From positions 169,510-233,509 of the forward strand of contig NZ_FNOG01000009.1 of assembly GCF_900106525.1 (NCBI RefSeq): a DNA stretch of 64,000 nt, in the 5' to 3' direction. Numbering within the stretch: the stretch's first letter is position 1; each line of letters begins with the position of its first letter. A program made the translations under genes and the position numbers. Below, piece by piece: positions 59,377 to 64,000 of this stretch. The stretch comes from Lysobacter enzymogenes. Its GTDB lineage: Bacteria > Pseudomonadota > Gammaproteobacteria > Xanthomonadales > Xanthomonadaceae. The notes beneath the pieces were generated by a model. That model had not been told where the DNA came from and ran no database searches. It saw only the letters and a program-made list of their open reading frames with translations.

Positions 59377-61077
59377 TCACTGCGCCTGCAGCACCACCGC
59401 CACGTCGCGGCCGCCGCCCTGGGCCACGCTGACCGCGTTGCGGCCGGCGGCGACGGCGTGACGCAGCGCCAGGCGCGCGCGTTCGAACAAATCCGGCACC
59501 GGCTCGCCGCGCTGCGACATGGCCAGGCCGATGCTCACGCTCATCACGATCTCGTGGCTGTCGATGCGGAACGGGCGCTGGGCGAAGGTCTCGCCGATGC
59601 GCCGCGCCAGCAGTTCGCTTTCGCCGCGCTCGCATTCGCTGACGATGCCGAAGCAGTCGCCGTCCATGCGCGCGATGGTGTCGTCCGGGCGCAGCACCCC
59701 GCGCATGCGCGACAGCGCTTGCTGCAGCAGCGCATCGCCGACCGCGCGGCCATAGCGCGCGTTGACCTCGGCGAAGCCGTCCAGGTCGACCAGCAGCAGC
59801 GCGTAGTTGTTGACGTTGAGGCTGCCCGGCGACGACCACGCCTGCAGCATCTGCTCCAGCACCTGGGCGTTGAGCGCGCCGGTGAGCGGGTCGCGCTCCA
59901 CCGACTGGCGCGCCAGCAGCACGATGCGGTGGCGGTTGGCGGCGTGCTGGCTCAAGGCCAGCGCCAGCACCGCCGATTCCAGCACCGCGGTCAGCGCCAG
60001 CCCGCGCTCGGCCCATTCGGCGTCCTGCAGGCCGAGGATGTTGGCCGCCAGCGCCGCGGCCAGCACCAGCATCGGCGTCCAGCCCAGCAGGTAATAGCCT
60101 GCGTACGGCGCGCCCTTGCGCCAGGCGGCGACCGCGATCACCAGCATCAGCGGCACGCCCAACAGCAGCAGGATGTTGCCGCCGATGTACCACCAGCCGT
60201 AGACGTGCTCGCGCAGGAGCAGCAGCACCAGCAGCCAGCCGATGTTGGCCCACTGCACGATGCGCAGCGCCCAGGTGATGCGCGGCATCAGCCGCGGCAG
60301 GTCGAGGAAGCGCACGCTGAAGCCGAGCTGGAAGATCGTCGCCAGCGTCGCCAGCGCCCACCCCACCGCCGGTTCGCTGGCCAGCCCGGCCAGCCCCCAC
60401 ATCTCCGAGGCGTCGCCGGAGCGCAGCAGCAGGTAGGTGGCCATGCACGCCAGGTACGCGCCGTAGCCGAGGTAGACGAAATCGCGGAACGCCACCCACA
60501 CGCCGACCATCGCCACCGCCATCAGCATCATCGCGGTGAAGGCGGCGGCCATGAAGCGGGCGTCGCCGCGCTCCTGCCGGGCCAGCTCGGGAATGCTGGC
60601 GAAGTTGAGGCGGATCTCGCTCATGGCCGCGCGGCCCTTGATCCGCACATAGGCCACCGACGAGGTCGGCCAGCCGTTGGGCAGCGGCATCACCCAGCCG
60701 CGCCGCATCAGCGGCACGCCGCCGTGTTCGGCGTCGTCGATCTCGCGCGCGGTGGCCGCGCCGGGCGGGTAGTACAGCAGCGGGCCCATCGCGCGCGAGC
60801 CGCGCACCACCAGCATCTGGCCGTCGCCGGGCTTGATCGTGCGCTGGCTGGTCAGGCGCAGCCAGTAGCCGGCCTCGCGCCGCGGCAGGCTGAAGCGGAC
60901 GAAGTCGTGCGGGCGCTCGGCGACCATGCTGCGCAGCACCGGCGCGCCGACCGGCGGGGTCTGCAGGTCGGTTTCGGTCATCAGCACCTCGACCTTGAGC
61001 GATTGCGCCGCGGCCGGCGCGCCCAACAGCAGCGCGCACAGCATCGCGATCGTCAGCGCCCACACCGCCTTGCGCAT
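59377..61077 (-). CDS. 7TMR-DISM membrane protein with degenerate GGDEF domain
   Basis: The 566-residue product has a signal peptide, a periplasmic 7TMR-DISM extracellular-type domain (about 26-180), seven membrane helices (about 185-385), and a GGDEF domain (about 395-560). The active site reads DGDCF (472-476) in place of GGDEF, losing a Gly and the metal-binding Glu. The inhibitory c-di-GMP site upstream is kept: R463-x-x-D466 followed by TIAR at the usual spacing (RPDDTIARMDGD). Diguanylate cyclase activity is therefore unlikely, whereas c-di-GMP or GTP binding remains possible. Confidence 0.85.
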   Translation of the reverse strand: MRKAVWALTIAMLCALLLGAPAAAQSLKVEVLMTETDLQTPPVGAPVLRSMVAERPHDFVRFSLPRREAGYWLRLTSQRTIKPGDGQMLVVRGSRAMGPLLYYPPGAATAREIDDAEHGGVPLMRRGWVMPLPNGWPTSSVAYVRIKGRAAMSEIRLNFASIPELARQERGDARFMAAAFTAMMLMAVAMVGVWVAFRDFVYLGYGAYLACMATYLLLRSGDASEMWGLAGLASEPAVGWALATLATIFQLGFSVRFLDLPRLMPRITWALRIVQWANIGWLLVLLLLREHVYGWWYIGGNILLLLGVPLMLVIAVAAWRKGAPYAGYYLLGWTPMLVLAAALAANILGLQDAEWAERGLALTAVLESAVLALALSQHAANRHRIVLLARQSVERDPLTGALNAQVLEQMLQAWSSPGSLNVNNYALLLVDLDGFAEVNARYGRAVGDALLQQALSRMRGVLRPDDTIARMDGDCFGIVSECERGESELLARRIGETFAQRPFRIDSHEIVMSVSIGLAMSQRGEPVPDLFERARLALRHAVAAGRNAVSVAQGGGRDVAVVLQAQ

Positions 61078-61219
61078 GTCCCGGTCCGCTCCCGCCTACG
61101 AAGAACGTCGAAGTCTAGCCGCTGCGGGCGCGCGCGGGGATGGCGGCGCGGCGACTGCTTGGCGCGATGCAACATGCGCCGGCGCATCGCGCCGCGGCGA
61201 TGCGGCCGCGCGGCCGCGC

Positions 61220-62212
61220 TCAGCCGCCGCGATCGCTGCGCAGGCGCTTGAGCCGGCGCTCGTCGCCGGCCGCGGCGCGCGCGGCGACCGCGCTGAAGGC
61301 GACGATGCCCAGCACCACCAGCCCGGCCCCGGCCAGCGCCTGGCCGTGCGGCCAGGCCTCGCCCAGCCACAGCGCGCCGATCGCGGTGGCGAACACGATT
61401 TCCGCCGCCTGCATCGCCTCGGCCGCGGCCAGCGCGGTCGGGTCGTTGCGGACCATGCCGGTGGCCTGGAAGAACAGGATCGTGGCGATCACCCCGGCGC
61501 CCAGCGCCACGCCCGCGGCCAGCCACAGCTGCGCCGGCGGCGGCGCGCCGGCCTGGGCGCCGGCGTACAGCGCGGTCGCCCACCACAGCGGCTGGCTCGC
61601 CAGGGTCATGCCGAACACGCGCTGGGTGGCGTTGAGCTCGGTCCCGGCCCGCTCCAGGTGCAGCAACAGGCCGCGGTTGCCGAGCGGATAGGCGACCGCC
61701 GCCACCGCCACGCACACCAGCGCGATCCAGCCGGCGCGGTCGAGCCGGCCGCCGCCGTGGCCGAGCTGCATCAGCAGCACGCCGGCGACGATCAGCGCGC
61801 CGACCAGCAGCGCCGGCAGCGGCACCCGCGCGCGTTCGTCGCGGTAGAGGAACGGCGCGCACAGCATCCCGGCGATCACGGTGAGCTGGAAGGTCGCGGC
61901 GATCAGCCACGACGGGCCGCTGGCGGCGGCGTAGCTCAGGCACAGGTAGAACAGGCCGAAGCCGATCGCGCTCCAGGCCAGCCACGGCCCCGGATGGGCG
62001 CGGATCGCCCGCCACACCGGCACGATCCCGCCTTGCAGCGGCATCGCCAGCAGCAGCATCGGCAGGGTGAACAGGTAACGCAGCGACGCGGTCCAGGCCC
62101 AATGCCCGCCGCTGCTGGCGGCGGCGCGGTTGAGCACGTAGGTGCAGGTGAAGAACAGCGCCGAGGCCAGCGCGATCAGCACCGCCCACAAGGCCCGGCG
62201 CTGCGCGCTCAC
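61220..62212 (-). CDS. EamA-family (DMT superfamily) transporter
   Basis: The 330-residue product has ten membrane helices in two EamA repeats: LWAVLIALASALFFTCTYVLNR at the start, WLAWSAIGFGLFYLCLSYAA in the first, and LFFQATGMVRNDPTALAAAE with EAMQAAEIVFATAIGALWLGE in the second. It starts with GTG inside the bioC stop (GTGA), so it is translationally coupled to bioC. An exporter of a small metabolite; substrate unknown. Confidence 0.82.
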   Translation of the reverse strand: MSAQRRALWAVLIALASALFFTCTYVLNRAAASSGGHWAWTASLRYLFTLPMLLLAMPLQGGIVPVWRAIRAHPGPWLAWSAIGFGLFYLCLSYAAASGPSWLIAATFQLTVIAGMLCAPFLYRDERARVPLPALLVGALIVAGVLLMQLGHGGGRLDRAGWIALVCVAVAAVAYPLGNRGLLLHLERAGTELNATQRVFGMTLASQPLWWATALYAGAQAGAPPPAQLWLAAGVALGAGVIATILFFQATGMVRNDPTALAAAEAMQAAEIVFATAIGALWLGEAWPHGQALAGAGLVVLGIVAFSAVAARAAAGDERRLKRLRSDRGG

Positions 62213-63120
62213 GGCCGCGGCCGCACGCGGATGCTCGACACCGGCACCTGCACCTCGTCGACCCCGCCGACCCGGATCGGCGTGCCCGGCTCCGGGCCCC
62301 AGGCGTGGGCGTAGATGACTTCCCAGGTCGCCGGCAGGCGACCGTCGGCGCCGCGCAGCGGCTCGTAGGCCTGGGCCGCGCGGGCGAAGCGGGCGCGGCC
62401 GGTGAGGCTGCGGCGGCGCTCGACGCTGGCGTTGGTGGCGCCGAGCGTGCGCAGCTCGCGCATCAGATGACCCAGGTCCGGATGGCCGAGCACGAACTCG
62501 TCGCGGTCCAGCACCGGGTTCTTGAAGCCGGCCGCGATCAGCGCGTCGCCGAACTGGGCGATCGAGGCGAACGGGCTCACGTGCGGCGCCGCGTCGGCTT
62601 CGGCGAAGGCGCCGCGCAGTTCGAACAAGGTGTCCGGGCCGAACGTGGACACCAGCAGCAGGCCGCCGGGCTTGAGCACGCGGCGGAAGCCGGCGAACAC
62701 CGCCGGCAGGTCTTCGACCCATTGCAGGCACAGGTTGGAGAACAGCACATCGACGCTGGCGTCGCGCAGCGGCAGCGCGCGCGCGTCGGCGCACACCGCC
62801 TCGGGCCGGCGCGCGCCGCCGAGCAGGCGTTGACGCCAACCGCCGCCGCCGAAGTTCTCGCGCGCCTGGCGCAGCATCGGCAGCGCCAGGTCGAGCGCGA
62901 CCACTTGCGCGCGCGGCCAGCGCTTTTGCATCGCCGCGCTGAGATGGCCGGGGCCGCAGCCGACATCGACGACCACGTCGGGCACGCGTTCTTCGAGGTA
63001 ATCCAGGGTTTCGCTCAGGCGCGCGCCGACTTCGCGCTGCAGCGCGGCGGCCTGGTCGTAGCCGTGCGCGGCGCGCGAGAACGAGCGGCGCACTTGGCGG
63101 TGGTCGAACAGATCGGTCAT
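62209..63120 (-). CDS. bioC: Malonyl-ACP O-methyltransferase BioC
   Basis: The 303-residue product caps malonyl-ACP with a methyl group to start pimelate synthesis for biotin. It begins MTDLFDHRQVRRSFSRAAHGYDQAA, the BioC entry, has the SAM motif VVVDVGCGPGHLSAAM, SNLCLQWVEDLPAVFAGFRR and STFGPDTLFELRGAF. It lies 8 bases after bioH, as in many proteobacterial biotin operons. Confidence 0.93.
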   Translation of the reverse strand: MTDLFDHRQVRRSFSRAAHGYDQAAALQREVGARLSETLDYLEERVPDVVVDVGCGPGHLSAAMQKRWPRAQVVALDLALPMLRQARENFGGGGWRQRLLGGARRPEAVCADARALPLRDASVDVLFSNLCLQWVEDLPAVFAGFRRVLKPGGLLLVSTFGPDTLFELRGAFAEADAAPHVSPFASIAQFGDALIAAGFKNPVLDRDEFVLGHPDLGHLMRELRTLGATNASVERRRSLTGRARFARAAQAYEPLRGADGRLPATWEVIYAHAWGPEPGTPIRVGGVDEVQVPVSSIRVRPRP

Positions 63121-63128
63121 GGCGGAAC

Positions 63129-63923
63129 TCAAGAGGCGACGGCGGCCGACGCCTGCGCGGCGAAGGCTTCGATGGCGGCGGCGACTTCGTCGGTGGCGCC
63201 GAGGAACGGCGCGTGGCCGGCGCTGGCGATGACTTCGCTGCGGCCGTGCGGCGCGAGCGCGGCGGCGGCCGGCATCGCCCCGGCCGGCACCAGGCGGTCG
63301 CGGCGGCCGGAGATCCACAGGCTCGGCACGCGCAGCTGCGGAAGTTCGGCGCGCACGTCGAATTCGTCGAGCAGCACCAACCCTTCCTGCAGCGCGCGCG
63401 GCGCCGGTTCGCCGCGCTCGAAGGCGAGCTGGCGCAGATGGCGCAGTTCTTCCTGGGCCTTGGCCGAGCCCAGCGCTTCCAGCGCCAAAAAGCCGTCGAG
63501 GGTGCCGCGGAAATCGCGCTCGAGCGCTTCGCCGAAGTTGCGGAACAGGCTCGGCTGCACGCCGTGCGGCCAGTCGTCGCCGACCACGAAGCGAGGAGAG
63601 GACGCGATCAGGATCAGGCCGCGCACGCGCTCGGGATGGTCCAGGCCCGCGCGCAGCGCGACCTGGCCGCCGAGCGACCAGCCGAGCCAGAAGGCATCGG
63701 GAATGCGCTGGGTGAGCTCGTCGGCCAGGGCCTTCGGGTCCAGCGCCGTAGCGTCGTCGCGGGCGTAGCCGTGGCCGGGCAGATCGATCAGGTGCGCGGT
63801 GAAGGCATCGCCCAGGCGTTCGACCAGCGGCGCGAACAGGCCGGCGTGCATGGCCCAGCCGTGGATCAGCGCCAGCGCCGGGCGCCCGCTGCCGGCGGGA
63901 GCGCCGGCGGTTTGGATGTACAT
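63129..63923 (-). CDS. bioH: Pimeloyl-ACP methyl ester carboxylesterase BioH
   Basis: The 264-residue product frees pimeloyl-ACP methyl ester. It is an alpha/beta hydrolase with LALIHGWAMHAGLFAPLVER, DLPGHGYARD, the nucleophile elbow LGWSLGGQVALR, an Asp in ISGRRDRLVPAG and the His in GHAPFLGATD. It precedes bioC; upstream genes of the operon are beyond the right edge, and the last 77 bases contain no recognised feature. Confidence 0.92.
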   Translation of the reverse strand: MYIQTAGAPAGSGRPALALIHGWAMHAGLFAPLVERLGDAFTAHLIDLPGHGYARDDATALDPKALADELTQRIPDAFWLGWSLGGQVALRAGLDHPERVRGLILIASSPRFVVGDDWPHGVQPSLFRNFGEALERDFRGTLDGFLALEALGSAKAQEELRHLRQLAFERGEPAPRALQEGLVLLDEFDVRAELPQLRVPSLWISGRRDRLVPAGAMPAAAALAPHGRSEVIASAGHAPFLGATDEVAAAIEAFAAQASAAVAS

Positions 63924-64000
63924 GGAAAGTCCGTGCTGCTGCGTTTGCGTGCCGCCGTCGCAGCGCGGGGGCGATGCGACGGAGGGTGGTGCGTTTTCGC

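Overview
The window is high-GC DNA from a gammaproteobacterium of the family Xanthomonadaceae, most probably a Lysobacter or close relative. The case rests on the content: a PlsB with a long low-complexity N-terminus, an effector with the C-terminal signal of the Xanthomonadales killing type IV secretion system, an archaic (Csu-like) pilus operon, I78 inhibitor lipoproteins, and three families of dispersed REP-like hairpins. No tRNA, rRNA, CRISPR array, insertion sequence or replication origin was recognised. The species assignment is inference.

Left part (1-17.4 kb): tatABC (tatC cut by the window edge), a SYLF-domain protein, hemH, an alpha/beta hydrolase, a YgjP-type metallopeptidase, rdgC, ttcA, a YdcH-like protein, and an overlapping three-gene set of single-span membrane proteins of unknown role. 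These are followed by an uncharacterised polytopic membrane protein, a lower-GC orphan secreted protein with its own terminator, plsB and a lipoprotein.

Pilus and accessory region (17.4-30.8 kb): a compact four-gene Csu-type chaperone-usher operon (pilin, chaperone, usher, two-domain tip subunit) with a possible sigma-54 promoter and a duplicated terminator-bearing tail. Then come a P4-type acid phosphatase, an ArsR remnant, an exported protein coupled to a RidA-family protein, and an acetyltransferase. Next is the most interesting locus: three tandem copies of a small cytoplasmic protein (the middle one a pseudogene) immediately upstream of an 804-residue protein with an N-terminal PIN-nuclease-like domain and a C-terminal XVIPCD secretion signal. 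I read this as an interbacterial RNase effector of the X-type T4SS with a partly decayed immunity array. The T4SS machinery itself is not in the window.

Middle part (30.8-46.5 kb): a DUF4272 protein, rep helicase, a Sel1-like protein, thymidine kinase, a YcgL-type nucleotidyltransferase, acetyltransferases, a YiiX-like hydrolase converging on a BNR-repeat lipoprotein, a DUF938 methyltransferase coupled to an odd low-GC membrane protein, a YegD-type Hsp70, and mrfAB (helicase plus exonuclease, known in Bacillus for mitomycin-adduct repair).

Right part (46.5-64 kb): two paralogous I78 inhibitor lipoproteins, a barnase/barstar pair, a small lipoprotein, a Tet-type MFS transporter, gltBD for glutamate synthesis, a lipoprotein, folE with a tandemly duplicated 3' end, a 7TMR-DISM protein whose GGDEF active site is degenerate but whose inhibitory site is intact, and the end of a biotin cluster (bioH-bioC and a coupled EamA exporter).
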